The notes below the pieces were generated by a model, which saw only the letters and a list, made by a program, of their open reading frames with translations, searched no databases and had not been told where the DNA came from. A DNA stretch of 64,000 nucleotides from Linanthus parryae (Eukaryota; Streptophyta; Magnoliopsida; Ericales; Polemoniaceae), in NCBI GenBank assembly GCA_023055425.1, contig JALGPY010000002.1, positions 154,515,345 through 154,579,344 on the forward strand, given 5' to 3'. Positions within the stretch are counted from its first letter, which is position 1. The number at the start of each line of letters is the position of its first letter. This document shows positions 11,145-24,860 of the stretch, in pieces. The position numbers and the translations under genes are program-made.

Positions 11145-12273
11145 ATTTTGGAAGAATGAAATCTATACATCCGGAGGGGAAAAACCTCTTCAAATTAAGC
11201 TTATCGTGTAAGTTGGAAGTTTGTAATGTCATATACCAGAAAATCAATGACGATGATATCGTGATGATAAACATGCCCCCATCTATTCAGCCACACTCAT
11301 TCATCGCGTTGGCGGTGAAGGTCCTTACACCAAGCTCAGTTTTATTCATAAAGCCACTTTTATGTTCGCCATTCCGAGGATAATTAGATTTGGCTGTCTG
11401 CATGGGCATGTTCTTTGGATTTGAGTATGCAGCTTTAGAGATTCATTCTCATCCGGAGAGACTACTCTTTTCAAACACTATTTCTGCGGTGATGATACTG
11501 TAAGATCTTGTTTCATTTAGGCTCTTATATGGCACACCTAATGTTTGTCATAATGTTTATTGAGCGACATGTTTAGTCATACAGTATCTTAATGTCCTTA
11601 TAATTCTTATAGCATTATGATTATAATGAGAGAATGCCGGATTTTTATCTTATCTATAGAATTTCGCTTATCTCCGTAACTTGGGAGCCGCTGTAAAAAT
11701 TGTACCAGTCCATGGGTCTACCATTTTCATATCTTCAAGGTATGATAATCAAGAATCATTTCTCTGGTTGCTTCTTTTCTCATTTTTTCTTACCAGGTTG
11801 TTATTTCCAGGATATATTAAAGAGGAGAAGACCTATGATGAAGCCAAATCTAAAAAATAGAACTTAAAATAACAAGCAAGTAAGCTTATTTTTGTCTGTT
11901 GACCATCTGATTTGTTGTTTAACTTTTGTGTGTCTAACTAAATTCTTGTTTTATGTTCTTTTTGTGCTCCACTCTTTATTCCATTCTCTTTGCCTACAAA
12001 TGACATGCGGAGAACATTTTCATGAAATAATTATGGTTGGTTGAAGGGTTCAAATTTATTGTTTAGCTGAACTTATTTTCATTTAATCTATACTTCAAAT
12101 TATTTGCAGAATGTGTTATAAAGTAGACAAAAAGAGAAGAGTGTCGCAGTATGCATGACAAAGTATGCATCACAGTTACAATTTTTGAAAGCTTAGCTGA
12201 AGGGGTGAAAATGGCATTTCTCAAACTAGAAGGTGTGCATTGTCCTTTCATCAAACCTAAGATGGTGAAAGGG
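11145..12273 (+). pseudogene. NRPD1 fragment, type B, dimer 3
   Basis: Open to CSPFRG with SLSCKLEVCNV in place of SLSGKLEVGNV. It keeps ctgcatgggcatg (no TAG) in the metal-loop remnant, and a gtaagc donor after block 3. Confidence 0.83.
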
Positions 12274-12860
12274 TCTTTTATCCATTTTAAAATTTTAATT
12301 TATATATTTAAAAAAAAAATGAGATGTCGCTTCTTTCAATAACGGAGATGGGTGGAAATTGCACATGCGCATAATATTAGAATAATGTAGGGGATTTTGG
12401 CGGTAAATTAATAGTGCAATAGGTTAAGTGTATAAAAAACAATAAAACAAATAAGTTTCCGATAGAATAATCAAAAAATATATGAATAATGCTAACAATA
12501 CCCGGGATGACACGACGACAAGACATGAACCCAACACGAGCGGGATTAGGTCGACACGAACGTGCAACTGGTCAACAATGGGTCGAACAAAAAGTGACGC
12601 GAAAATAAATGGGTCTTCGCCGGGTCGACAAATTTCTGACCCGGTTCAACCCAACCCAGAACCCGTTGGGATGACCCAAATTGCCTGGCCATTCCAGAGG
12701 CTACACATAAAGGAGTATTCTATCTTCCCAAAGGTATTAGAGCTCAAATGAACTAACAAATGGCTGATTTTTTTTTTCTTTTTACAAAAACTACTTACAA
12801 CTCCCCGAAAATATGAGCTCTTTGAATTGTGAAGCACAAAATGCTAGTTGTACCCTGCAG

Positions 12861-13990
12861 ATTCTTGACAAATGATAGATATACATCCGGAAGGAAAAAA
12901 CCTCGTCAAATTAAGCTTAATGGGTAAGTTGAAAATTTGTGATGTCATATACCAGAAACTCAAAGAAAATGACATTGTGATGATAAACATGCCTCAGTCA
13001 TCGCGTTGATGGTGAAGGTCCTTCCCCAAACTCAGTTTTTATTCATAAAGCCGCTTATAGTTCGCCATTCCGAGGGGATTTAGTTGTGACTATCTGCATG
13101 GGTATGTTCTTTAGCTTTCAGTGTGCAGCCTTAGAGATACAGTCCCATCTGGCCAAACTTTTCAAACATATTTCTATGGTGATGATATTGTAAGATGTTG
13201 TCTCATTTATGCTCTTCTCTGGCATACCTAATGTTTGCCATAATGTTTATTGTGCTACATCTTCATTCGTACAATATCTTAATGTCCTTGTAATTCATAT
13301 TGCATTTTGATTATAATGAGAGTGTTTTTTAATTCCGGCTTATTTATCTTTCGTATGGAGTTTAGCTTCTCTCCGGAGACTGGGAGCCGCCGTAAACATT
13401 GTACCAGTCCATCCACGGGTTCGCCATTTTAATATCTCCAAGGTATGAAAATCCAGAATTAGTTCTCTTGTAAATTATTTTTCTCATTATTTCTTATCGG
13501 GTTGTTATGTAATTTTCAAGATATATTAAAGAGGAGAAGACCTGTAGTGATGCCAATTCTCAAAAAATATTAACCCATAACAGAAAATATCAAGCAACTA
13601 AGCTTCTTTTTGTCTGTTGACCATCTGATTTGTTGTTCAACTTTTGTAAGTCTAACTAAATTCTTGTTTTGTGCTTTTTCTGTGCGCCACTCTTTATTAT
13701 ATTCTCTGTATCTACAAATGACATGTGAAAAACTTTGTTTCATGAAAGAATTATAGTTTGTTGAAAGGTTCAAATTTGTTATTTAGCTTAATTGATGATA
13801 TTTACTCCATACTTTAAGTTATTTGCAAAATATGTTATGATTAAAATAAAAGAGAAGACCGTCACACTATGCATGACACAGTATGCATCACAGTTACAAT
13901 TGCTGAAAGCTTAGCTGAAGAGGTGAAAGTGCCATTTCTAAAACTAGAATGTGTGAAGTGTTTTTTCCTCAAACCTAAGGGGAGAAAGGG
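12861..13990 (+). pseudogene. NRPD1 fragment, type A, dimer 4
   Basis: Reads MFFSFQCAALEIQSHL without the TAG seen in most A copies (agctttcag), but a five-base deletion follows (atctggccaaac). Confidence 0.78.
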
Positions 13991-14573
13991 TCTTTATACA
14001 TTTTAAAAATGTAATTTAGATATTTAAAATAAAAAAGTGAGTTGTCGTTACTTTCAATAACGGAGATGGATGAAATCATACTATTTGTCCAAAATTAGGA
14101 TAATGTAAGGGATTTTGGTGGAAATTAATAGTGTGATAGGTTAAGTTTTTTTAAAAAAATAAGACAATTAAATAACCAATGAAAAATTCAAAAATATATG
14201 CATAATGCTAACAATATCTCGGTCGACACGACGATAAGACACGAACCCGACACGAGCGGGCTTTGATCGACATGAACGTGTAACGGGTAAAAACGGTTTG
14301 AACCGTAAGTGATACGAAAATAAATGGGTCTACGCCCGGTCGATAAATTTATGACCCGGTTCAACTTAACAAGGAACGCGGTGGGTTGACCGGAATTTCC
14401 AGACCTAATCAAGAGGCTAAAGATAAAGTAGTGTTTTGTCTTCACAAACGAAATAGAGATCAAATGAACTAACGCAGGGCAGGTTTTTTTCTTTTTATAA
14501 AAACTACTTACAAGTCTCCAAAAATTTGAGCTCTTTGAATTGTGAAGCACAAAATGCCAGTTGTACTTTGCTG

Positions 14574-15703
14574 ATTTTGGAAGAATGAAATCTATACATC
14601 CGGAGGGGAAAAACCTCTTCACATTAAGCTTATCGGGTAAGTTGGAAGTTGGTAATCTCATATACCAGAAAATCAATGACGATGATATCGTGATGATAAA
14701 CATGCCCCCATCTATTCAGCCACACTCATTCATCGCGTTGGCGGTGAAGGTCCTTACACCAAGCTCAGTTTTGTTCATAAAGCCACTTTTATGTTCGCCA
14801 TTCCGAGGATATTTAGATTTGGCTGTCTGCATGGGCATGTTCTTTGGATTTGAGTATGCAGCTTTAGAGATTCATTCTCATCCGGAGAGACTACTCTTTT
14901 CAAACACTATTTCTGGGGTGATGATACTGTAAGATCTTGTTTCATTTAGGCTCTTATATGGCACACCTAATGTTTGTCATAATGTTTATTGAGCTACATG
15001 TTTAGTCATACAGTATCTTAATGTCCTTAAAATTCTTATAGCATTATGATTATAATGAGAGAATGCCGGATTTTTATCATTTCTATAGAATTTCGCTTCA
15101 CTCCGTAACTTGGGAGCCGCTGTAAAAATTGTACCAGTCCATGGGTCTACCATTTTCATATCTTCAAGGTATGATAATCAAGAATCATTTCTCTGGTTGC
15201 TTCTTTTCTCATTTTTTCTTACTAGGTTGTTATTTCCAGGATATATTAAAGAGGAGAAGACCTATGATGAAGCCAAATCTAAAAAATAGAACTTAAAATA
15301 ACAAGCAAGTTAGCTTATTTTTGTCTGTTGACCATCTGATTTGTTGTTTAACTTTTGTGTGTCTAACTAAATTTTTGTTTTATGTTCTTTTTGTGCTCCA
15401 CTCTTTATTCCATTCTCTATGCCTACAAATGACATGCGGAGAACATTTTCATGAAATAATTATGGTTGGTTGAAGGGTTCAAATTTATTGTTTAGCTGAA
15501 CTTATTTTCATTTAATCTATACTTCAAATTATTTGCAGAATGTGTTATAAAGTAGACAAAAAGAGAAGAGTGTCGCAGTATGCGAGACACAGTATGCATC
15601 ACAGTTACAATTTTTGAAAGCTTAGCTAAAGGGGGTGAAAATGGCATTTCTCAAACTAGAAGGTGTGCATTGTCTTTTCATCAAACCTAAGATGGTGAAA
15701 GGG
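14574..15703 (+). pseudogene. NRPD1 fragment, type B, dimer 4: longest open copy
   Basis: The only copy in which block 1 is open from end to end, 123 codons to the stop at 14930-14932. It reads SPFRGYLDLAVCMGMFFGFE across the damaged metal loop and on through ALEIHSHPERLLFSNTIS to the gtaag donor. It shows directly that the two distant NRPD1 blocks are joined in one frame. The catalytic aspartates are still absent, so it could not work as a polymerase. It may be the copy closest to the ancestral repeat. Confidence 0.86.
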
Positions 15704-16288
15704 TCTTTTATCCATTTTAAAATTTAATTTATATATTTAAAACAAAAAATGAGATGTCTCTACTTTCAATAACGGAGATGGATGGAAATTGCATATGCGC
15801 GTCAAATTAGAATAATGTAGGGGATTTTGGTGGTAAATTAATAGTGCAATAGGTTAACTGTAAAAAAACAATAAAACAAATAAGTTTCCGATAGAAAAAT
15901 CAAAAAATATATGAATAATGCTAGCAATACCCGGGATGACACGACGACAAGACATGAACCCAACACGAGCGGGATTAGGTCGACACGAACGTGCAACTGG
16001 TCAACAATGGGTCGAACAAAAAGTGACACGAAAATAAATGGGTCTTCGCCGGGTCGACAAATTTCTGACCCGGTTCAACCCAACCCAGAACCCGTTGGGA
16101 TTACCCAAATTGCCAGGCCATTCCAGAGGCTACACATAAAGGAGTATTCTATCTTCCCAAAGGTATTAGAGCTCAAATGAACTAACAAGTGGCTGATTTT
16201 TTTTTCTTTTTATAAAAACTACTTATAACTCCCCGAAAATATGAGCTCTTTGAATTGTGAAGCACAAAATGCTAGTTGTACCCTGCAG

Positions 16289-17422
16289 ATTCTTGACAAA
16301 TGATAGATATACATCAAGAAGGAAAAAACCTAGTCAAATTAAGCTTAATGGGTATGTTGGAAATTTGTGCTGTCATATACCAGAAACTCAAAGACAATGA
16401 CATTGTGATGATAAACATGCCTCAGTCATCGCGTTGATGGTGAAGGTCCTTCCCCAAACTCAGTTTTAATTCATAAAGCCACTTATAGTTCGCCATTCCG
16501 AGGGGATTTAGTTGTGACTATCTGCATGGGTATGTTCTTTAGCTTTTAGTATGCAGCCTTAGAGATACAGTCTCATCTGGAGAGTCCAAACTTTTCAAAC
16601 ATATTTCTATGGTGATGATATTGTAAGATCTTGTCTCATTTATGCTCTTCTCTGGCATACCTAATGTTTACCATAATGTTTATTGTGCTACATCTTCATT
16701 CGTACAATATCTTAATGTCCTTATAATTCATATTGCATTCTGATTATAATGAGAGTGTTTTTTAATTCCGGCTTATTTATCTTTCCTATGGATTTTAGCT
16801 TCTCTCCGGAGACTGGGAGCCGCCGTAAACATGGTACCAGTCCATCCATGGGTCCGCCATTTTAATATCTCCAAGGTATGAAAATCCAGAATTAGTTCTC
16901 TTGTAAATTCTTTTTCTCATTATTTCTTATCGGTTGTTATGTAATTTTCAAGATATATTAAAGAGGAGAAGACCTGTAGTGAAGCCAATTCTCAAAAAAT
17001 ATTAACCCATAACAGAAAATAACAAGCAACTAAGCTTCTTTTTGTCTGTTGACCATCTGATTTGTTGTTCAACTTTTGTAAGTCTAACTAAATTCTTGTT
17101 TTGTGCTTTTTCTCTGCGCCACTCTTTATTCGATTCTCTGTATCTACAAATGACATGTGAAAAACTTTGTTTCATGAAAGAATTATAGTTTGTTGAAAGG
17201 TTCAAATTTGTTATTTAGCTTAATTGATGATATATACTCCATACTTTAAATTATTTGCAAAATATGTTATGATTAAAATAAAAGAGAAGAGCATCACAGT
17301 ATGCATGACACAGTATGCATCACAGTTACAATTGCTGAAAGCTTAGCTGAAGAGGTGAAAGTGCCATTTCTAAAACTAGAATGTGTGAAGTGTTTTTTCA
17401 TCAAACCTAAGGGGAGAAAGGG
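16289..17422 (+). pseudogene. NRPD1 fragment, type A, dimer 5
   Basis: As the type A reference, with tgtgctgtcatatacc for tgtgatgtcatatacc. Confidence 0.77.
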
Positions 17423-18003
17423 TCTTTTATACATTTTAAAAATGTAATTTAGATATTTAAAATAAAAGAGTGAGTTGTCGGTACTTTCAATAACGGAGAT
17501 GGATGAAATCATACTATTCGTCCAAAATTAGGATAATGTAAGGGATTCTGGTGGAAATTAATAGTGTGATAGGTTAAGTGTAAAAAAAAAAAGAAAATTA
17601 AATAACCGATGAAAAATGCAAAAATATATGCATAATTCTAATAATATCTCGGTCGACACGACGATAAGACACGAACCCGACACGAGCGGGCTTTGATCGA
17701 CATGAACGTGTAACGGGTAAAAACGGTTTGAACCGTAAGTGATACGAAAATAAATAGGTCTACGCCCGGTCGATAAATTTATGACTCGGTTCAACCCAAC
17801 AAGGAACGCGGTGGGTTGACCGGAATTTCCAGACCTAATTAAGAGGCTAAAGATAATGGAGTGTTTTGTCTTCACAAACGAAATAGAGATCAAATGAACT
17901 AACGCAGGGCAGGTTTTCTTCTTTTTATAAAAACTACTTACAAGTCTCCAAAAATTTGAGCTCTTTGAATTGTGAAGCACAAAATGCCAGTTGTACTTTG
18001 CTG

Positions 18004-19133
18004 ATTTTGGAAGAATGAAATCTATACATCCGGAGGGGAAAAACCTCTTCAAATTAAGCTTATCGGGTAAGTTGGAAGTTGGTAATGTCATATACCAGAA
18101 AATCAATGACGATGATATCGTGATGATAAACATGCCCCCATCTATTCAGCCACACTCATTCATCGCGTTGGCGGTGAAGGTCCTTACACCAAGCTCAGTT
18201 TTATTCATAAAGCTACTTTTATGTTCGCCATTCCGAGGTTAATTAGATTTGGCTGTCTGCTAGGGCATGTTCTTTGGATTTGAGTATGCAGCTTTAGAGA
18301 TTCATTCTCATCCGGAGAGACTACTCTTTTCAAACACTATTTCTGCGGTGATGATACTGTAAGATCTTGTTTCATTTAGGCTCTTATATGGCACACCTAA
18401 TGTTTGTCATAATGTTTATTGAGCTACATGTTTAGTCATACAGTATCTTAATGTCCTTAAAATTCTTATAGCATTATGATTATAATGAGAGAATGCCGGA
18501 TTTTTATCATTTCTATAGAATTTCGCTTCTCTCCGTAACTTGGGAGTCGCTGTAAAAATTGTACCAGTCCATGGGTCTACCATTTTCATATCTTCAAGGT
18601 ATGATAATCAAGAATCATTTCTCTGGTTGCTTCTTTTCTCATTTTTTCTTACTAGGTTGTTATTTCCAGGATATATTAAAGAGGAGAAGACCTATGATGA
18701 AGCCAAATCTAAAAAATAGAACTTAAAATAACAAGCAAGTTAGCTTATTTTTGTCTGTTGACCATCTGATTTGTTGTTTAACTTTTGTGTGTCTAACTAA
18801 ATTTTTGTTTTATGTTCTTTTTGTGCTCCACTCTTTATTCCATTCTCTATGCCTACAAATGACATGCGGAGAACATTTTCATGAAATAATTATGGTTGGT
18901 TGAAGGGTTCAAATTTATTGTTTAGGTGAACTTATTTTCATTTATTCTATACTTCAAATTATTTGCAGAATGTGTTATAAAGTAGACAAAAAGAGAAGAG
19001 TGTCGCAGTATGCATGACACAGTATGCATCACAGTTACAATTTTTGAAAGCTTAGCTGAAGGGGGTGAAAATGGCATTTCTCAAACTAGAAGGTGTGCAT
19101 TGTGTTTTCATCAAACCTAATATGGTGAAAGGG
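18004..19133 (+). pseudogene. NRPD1 fragment, type B, dimer 5
   Basis: Open to CSPFRG and then TAA (gaggttaatta). Block 2 reads gggagtcgctg where other copies have gggagccgctg. Confidence 0.83.
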
Positions 19134-19718
19134 TCTTTTATCCATTTTAAAATTTTAATTTATATATTTAAAACAAAAAATGAGATGTCGCTACTTTCAA
19201 TAACGGAGATGGATGGAAATTGCATATGCGCGTCAAATTAGAATAATGTAGGGGATTTTGGTGGTAAATTAATAGTGCAATAGGTTAAGTGTAAAAAAAC
19301 AATAAAACAAATAAGTTTCCGATAGAAAAATCAAAAAATATATGAATAATGCTAACAATACCCGGGATGACACGACGACAAGACATGAACCCAACACGAG
19401 CGGGATTAGGTCGACACGAACGTGCAACTGGTCAACAATGGGTCGAACAAAAAGTGACACGAAAATAAATGGGTCTTCGCCGGGTCGACAAATTTCTGAC
19501 CCGGTTCAACCCAACCCAGAACCCGTTGGGATTACCCAAATTGCCAGGCCATTCCAGAGGCTACACATAAAGGAGTATTCTATCTTCCCAAAGGTATTAG
19601 AGCTCAAATGAACTAACAAATGGCTGATTTTTTTTCTTTTTATAAAAACTACTTACAACTCCCCGAAAATATGAGCTCTTTGAATTGTGAAGCACAAAAT
19701 GCTAGTTGTACCCTGCAG

Positions 19719-20852
19719 ATTCTTGACAAATGATAGATATACATCAGGAAGGAAAAACCCTCGTCAAATTAAGCTTAATGGGTATGTTAGAAATTTGTGA
19801 TGTCATATACCATAAACTCAAAGACAATGACATTGTGATGATAAACATGCCTCAGTCATCGCGTTGATGGTGAAGGTCCTTCCCCAAACTCAGTTTTAAT
19901 TCATAAAGCCACTTATAGTTCGCCATTCCGAGGGGATTTAGTTGTGACTATCTGCATGGGTATGTTCTTTAGCTTTTAGTATGCAGCCTTAGAGATACAG
20001 TCTCATCTGGAGAGTCCAAACTTTTCAAACATATTTCTATGGCGATGATATTGTAAGATCTTGTCTCATTTATGCTCTTCTCTGGCATACCTAATGTTTA
20101 CCATAATGTTTATTGTGCTACATCTTCATTCGTACAATATCTTAATGTCCTTATAATTCATATTGCATTCTGATTATAATGAGAGTGTTTTTTAATTCCG
20201 GCTTATTTATCTTTCCTATGGATTTTAGCTTCTCTCCGGAGACTGGGAGCCGCCGTAAACATGGTACCAGTCCATCCATGGGTCCGCCATTTTAATATCT
20301 CCAAGGTATGAAAATCCAGAATTAGTTCTCTTGTAAATTCTTTTTCTCATTATTTCTTATCGGTTGTTATGTAATTTTCAAGATATATTAAAGAGGAGAA
20401 GACCTGTAGTGAAGCCAATTCTCAAAAAATATTAACCCATAACAGAAAATAACAAGCAACTAAGCTTCTTTTTGTCTGTTGACCATCTGATTTGTTGTTC
20501 AACTTTTGTAAGTCTAACTAAATTCTTGTTTTGTGCTTTTTCTCTGCGCCACTCTTTATTCGATTCTCTGTATCTACAAATGACATGTGAAAAACTTTGT
20601 TTCATGAAAGAATTATAGTTTGTTGAAAGGTTCAAATTTGTTATTTAGCTTAATTGATGATATATACTCCATACTTTAAATTATTTGCAAAATATGTTAT
20701 GATTAAAATAAAAGAGAAGAGCATCACAGTATGCATGACACAGTATGCATCACAGTTACAATTGCTGAAAGCTTAGCTGAAGAGGTGAAAGTGCCATTTC
20801 TAAAACTAGAATGTGTGAAGTGTTTTTTCATCAAACCTAAGGGGAGAAAGGG
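19719..20852 (+). pseudogene. NRPD1 fragment, type A, dimer 6
   Basis: As the type A reference, with LEICDVIYHKLKDND (cataaactc) in block 1, a change shared with dimer 7. Confidence 0.77.
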
Positions 20853-21432
20853 TCTTTTATACATTTTAAAAATGTAATTTAGATATTTAAAATAAAAGAG
20901 TGAGTTGTCGTTACTTTCAATAACGGAGATGGATGAAATCATACTATTCGTCCAAAATTAGGATAATGTAAGGGATTCTGGTGGAAATTAATAGTGTGAT
21001 AGGTTAAGTGTAAAAAAAAAAGAAAATTAAATAACCGATGAAAAATGCAAAAATATATGCATAATTCTAACAATATCTCGGTCGACACGACGATAAGACA
21101 CGAACCCGACACGAGCGGGCTTTGATCGACATGAACGTGTAACGGGTAAAAACGGGTTGAACCGTAAGTGATACGAAAATAAATAGGTCTACGCCCGGTC
21201 GATAAATTTATGACTCGGTTCAACCCAACAAGGAACGCGGTGGGTTGACCGGAATTTCCAGACCTAATTAAGAGGCTAAAGATAATGGAGTGTTTTGTCT
21301 TCACAAACGAAATAGAGATCAAATGAACTAACGCAGGGCAGGTTTTCTTCTTTTTATAAAAACTACTTACAAGTCTCCAAAAATTTGAGCTCTTTGAATT
21401 GTGAAGCACAAAATGCCAGTTGTCCTTTGCTG

Positions 21433-22562
21433 ATTTTGAAAGAATGAAATCTATACATCCGGAGGGGAAAAACCTCTTCAAATTAAGCTTATCGGGTAAG
21501 TTGGAAGTTGGTAATGTCATATACCAGAAAATCAATGACGATGATATCGTGATGATAAACATGCCCCCATCTATTCAGCCACACTCATTCATCGCGTTGG
21601 CGGTGAAGGTCCTTACACCAAGCTCAGTTTTATTCATAAAGCTACTTTTATGTTCGCCATTCCGAGGATAATTAGATTTGGCTGTCTGCTAGGGCATGTT
21701 CTTTGGATTTGAGTATGCAGCTTTAGAGATTCATTCTCATCCGGAGAGACTATTCTTTTCAAACACTATTTCTGCGGTGATGATACTGTAAGATATTGTT
21801 TCATTTAGGCTCTTATATGGCACACCTAATGTTTGTCATAATGTTTATTGAGCTACATGTTTAGTCATACAGTATCTTAATGTCCTTAAAATTCTTATAG
21901 CATTATGATTATAATGAGAGAATGCCGGATTTTTATCATTTCTATAGAATTTCGCTTCTCTCCGTAACTTGGGAGCCGCTGTAAAAATTGTACCAGTCCA
22001 TGGGTCTACCATTTTCATATCTTCAAGGTATGATAATCAAGAATCATTTCTCTGGTTGCTTCTTTTCTCATTTTTTCTTACTAGGTTGTTATTTCCAGGA
22101 TATATTAAAGAGGAGAAGACCTATGATGAAGCCAAATCTAAAAAATAGAACTTAAAATAACAAGCAAGTTAGCTTATTTTTGTCTGTTGACCATCTGATT
22201 TGTTGTTTAACTTTTGTGTGTCTAACTAAATTTTTGTTTTATGTTCTTTTTGTGCTCCACTCTTTATTCCATTCTCTATGCCTACAAATGACATGCGGAG
22301 AACATTTTCATGAAATAATTATGGTTGGTTGAAGGGTTCAAATTTATTGTTTAGCTGAACTTATTTTCATTTATTCTATACTTCAAATTATTTGCAGAAT
22401 GTGTTATAAAGTAGACAAAAAGAGAAGAGTGTCGCAGTATGCATGACACAGTATGCATCACAGTTACAATTTTTGAAAGCTTAGCTGAAGGGGGTGAAAA
22501 TGGCATTTCTCAAACTAGAAGGTGTGCATTGTGTTTTCATCAAACCTAATATGGTGAAAGGG
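21433..22562 (+). pseudogene. NRPD1 fragment, type B, dimer 6
   Basis: Open to CSPFRG. Upstream the frame reads SFADFERMKS where other copies read YFADFGRMKS. Confidence 0.83.
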
Positions 22563-23147
22563 TCTTTTATCCATTTTAAAATTTTAATTTATATATTTAA
22601 AACAAAAAATGAGATGTCGCTACTTTCAATAACGGAGATGGATTGAAATTGCATATGCGCGTCAAATTAGAATAATGTAGGGGATTTTGGTGGTAAATTA
22701 ATAGTGCAATAGGTTAAGTGTAAAAAAACAATAAAACAAATAAGTTTCGGATAGAAAAATCAAAAAATATATGAATAATGCTAACAATACCCGGGATGAC
22801 ACGACGACAAGACATGAACCCAACACGAGCGGGATTAGGTCGACACGAACGAGCAACTGGTCAACAATGGGTCGAACAAAAACTGACACGAAAATAAATG
22901 GGTCTTCGCCGGGTCGACAAATTTCTGACCCGGTTCAACCCAACCCAGAACCCGTTGGGATTACCCAAATTGCCAGGCCATTCCAGAGGCTACACATAAA
23001 GGAGTATTCTATCTTCCCAAAGGTATTAGAGCTCAAATGAACTAACAAATGGCTGATTTTTTTTCTTTTTATAAAAACTACTTACAACTCCCCGAAAATA
23101 TGAGCTCTTTGAATTGTGAAGCACAAAATGCTAGTTGTACCCTGCAG

Positions 23148-24281
23148 ATTCTTGACAAATGATAGATATACATCAGGAAGGAAAAACCCTCGTCAAATTA
23201 AGCTTAATGGGTATGTTAGAAATTTGTGATGTCATATACCATAAACTCAAAGACAATGACATTGTGATGATAAACATGCCTCAGTCATCGCGTTGATGGT
23301 GAAGGTCCTTCCCCAAACTCAGTTTTAATTCATAAAGCCACATATAGTTCGCCATTCCGAGGGGATTTAGTTGTGACTATCTGCATGGGTATGTTCTTTA
23401 GCTTTTAGTATGCAGCCTTAGAGATACAGTCTCATCTGGAGAGTCCAAACTTTTCAAACATATTTCTATGGTGATGATATTGTAAGATCTTGTCTCATTT
23501 ATGCTCTTCTCTGGCATACCTAATGTTTGCCATAATGTTTATTGTGCTGCATCTTCATTCGTACAATATCTTAATGTCCTTATAATTCATATTGCATTCT
23601 GATTATAATGAGAGTGTTTTTTAATTCCGGCTTATTTATCTTTCCTATGGAGTTTAGCTTCTCTCCAGAGACTGGGAGCCGCCGTAAACATTGTACCAGT
23701 CCATCCATGGGTCCGCCATTTTAATATCTCCAAGGTATGAAAATCCAGAATTAGTTCTCTTGTAAATTCTTTTTCTCATTATTTCTTAAAGGTTGTTATG
23801 TAATTTTCAAGATATATTAAAGAGGAGAAGACCTGTAGTGAAGCCAATTCTCAAAAAATATTAACCCATAACAGAAAATAACAAGCAACTAAGCTTCTTT
23901 TTGTCTGTTGACCATCTGATTTGTTGTTCAACTTTTGTAAGTCTAACTAAATTCTTGTTTTGTGCTTTTTCTCTGCGCCACTCTTTATTCGATTCTCTGT
24001 ATCTACAAATGACATGTGAAAAACTTTGTTTCATGAAAGAATTATAGTTTGTTGAAAGGTTCAAATTTGTTATTTAGCTTAATTGATGATATATACTCCA
24101 TACTTTAAATTATTTGCAAAATATGTTATGATTAAAATAAAAGAGAAGAGCGTCACAGTATGCATGACACAATATGCATCACAGTTACAATTGCTGAAAG
24201 CTTAGCTGAAGAGGTGAAAGTGCCATTTCTAAAACTAGAATGTGTGAAGTGTTTTTTCATCAAACCTAAGGGGAGAAAGGG
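23148..24281 (+). pseudogene. NRPD1 fragment, type A, dimer 7
   Basis: Shares the cataaactc change with dimer 6. Block 2 reads ctctccagagac for ctctccggagac. Confidence 0.77.
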
Positions 24282-24860
24282 TCTTTTATACATTTTAAAA
24301 ATGTAATTCAGATATTTAAAATAAAAGAGTGAGTTGTCGTTACTTTCAATAACGGAGATGGATGAGATCATACTATTCGTCCAAAATTAGGACAATGTAA
24401 GGGATTCTGGTGGAAATTAATAGTGTGATAGGTTAAGTTTAAAAAAAAAGACAATTAAATAACCGATGAAAAATTCAAAAATTTATGCATGATTCTAACA
24501 ATATCTCGGTCGACACGACGATAAGACACGAACCCGACACGAGCGGGCTTTGATCGACATGAACGTGTAACGGGTAAAAACGGTTTGAACCGTAAGTGAT
24601 ACGAAAATAAATGGGTCTACGCCCGGTCGATAAATTTATGACCCGGTTCAACCCAACAAGGAACGAGGTGGGTTGACCGGAATTTCCAGACCTAATCAAG
24701 AGGCTAAAGATAATGGAGTGTTTTGTCTTCACAAACGAAATAGAGATCAAATGAACTAACGCAGGGCAGGTTTTCTTCTTTTTATAAAAACTACTTACAA
24801 GTCTCCAAAAATTTGAGCTCTTTGAATTGTGAAGCACAAAATGCCAGTTGTACTTTGCTG

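Larger units (their letters stand above)
9046..12481 (+). repeat. Dimer 3 (A 9046-10768, B 10769-12481)
   Basis: A complete dimer of 3436 bases, the longest in the window, partly because of an expanded A-rich stretch near 10721-10735. Its left edge shares atatttctaacaa-type changes with hybrid 1, then it continues as an ordinary dimer. Confidence 0.95.
12482..15910 (+). repeat. Dimer 4 (A 12482-14197, B 14198-15910)
   Basis: A complete dimer that diverges more than its neighbours in both halves. Its B half lacks the stop codons that break the NRPD1-like frame after SPFRG in the other copies. Confidence 0.95.
15911..19341 (+). repeat. Dimer 5 (A 15911-17627, B 17628-19341)
   Basis: A complete dimer. 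Its B half shares atgactcggttc with dimer 6, where most B copies read atgacccggttc. This places dimers 5 and 6 close together in descent. Confidence 0.95.
19342..22770 (+). repeat. Dimer 6 (A 19342-21056, B 21057-22770)
   Basis: A complete dimer. It shares the changed gtatgttagaaat and cataaactc in its A half with dimer 7, and the caaacctaatatgg change at its right end with dimer 5. Confidence 0.95.
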
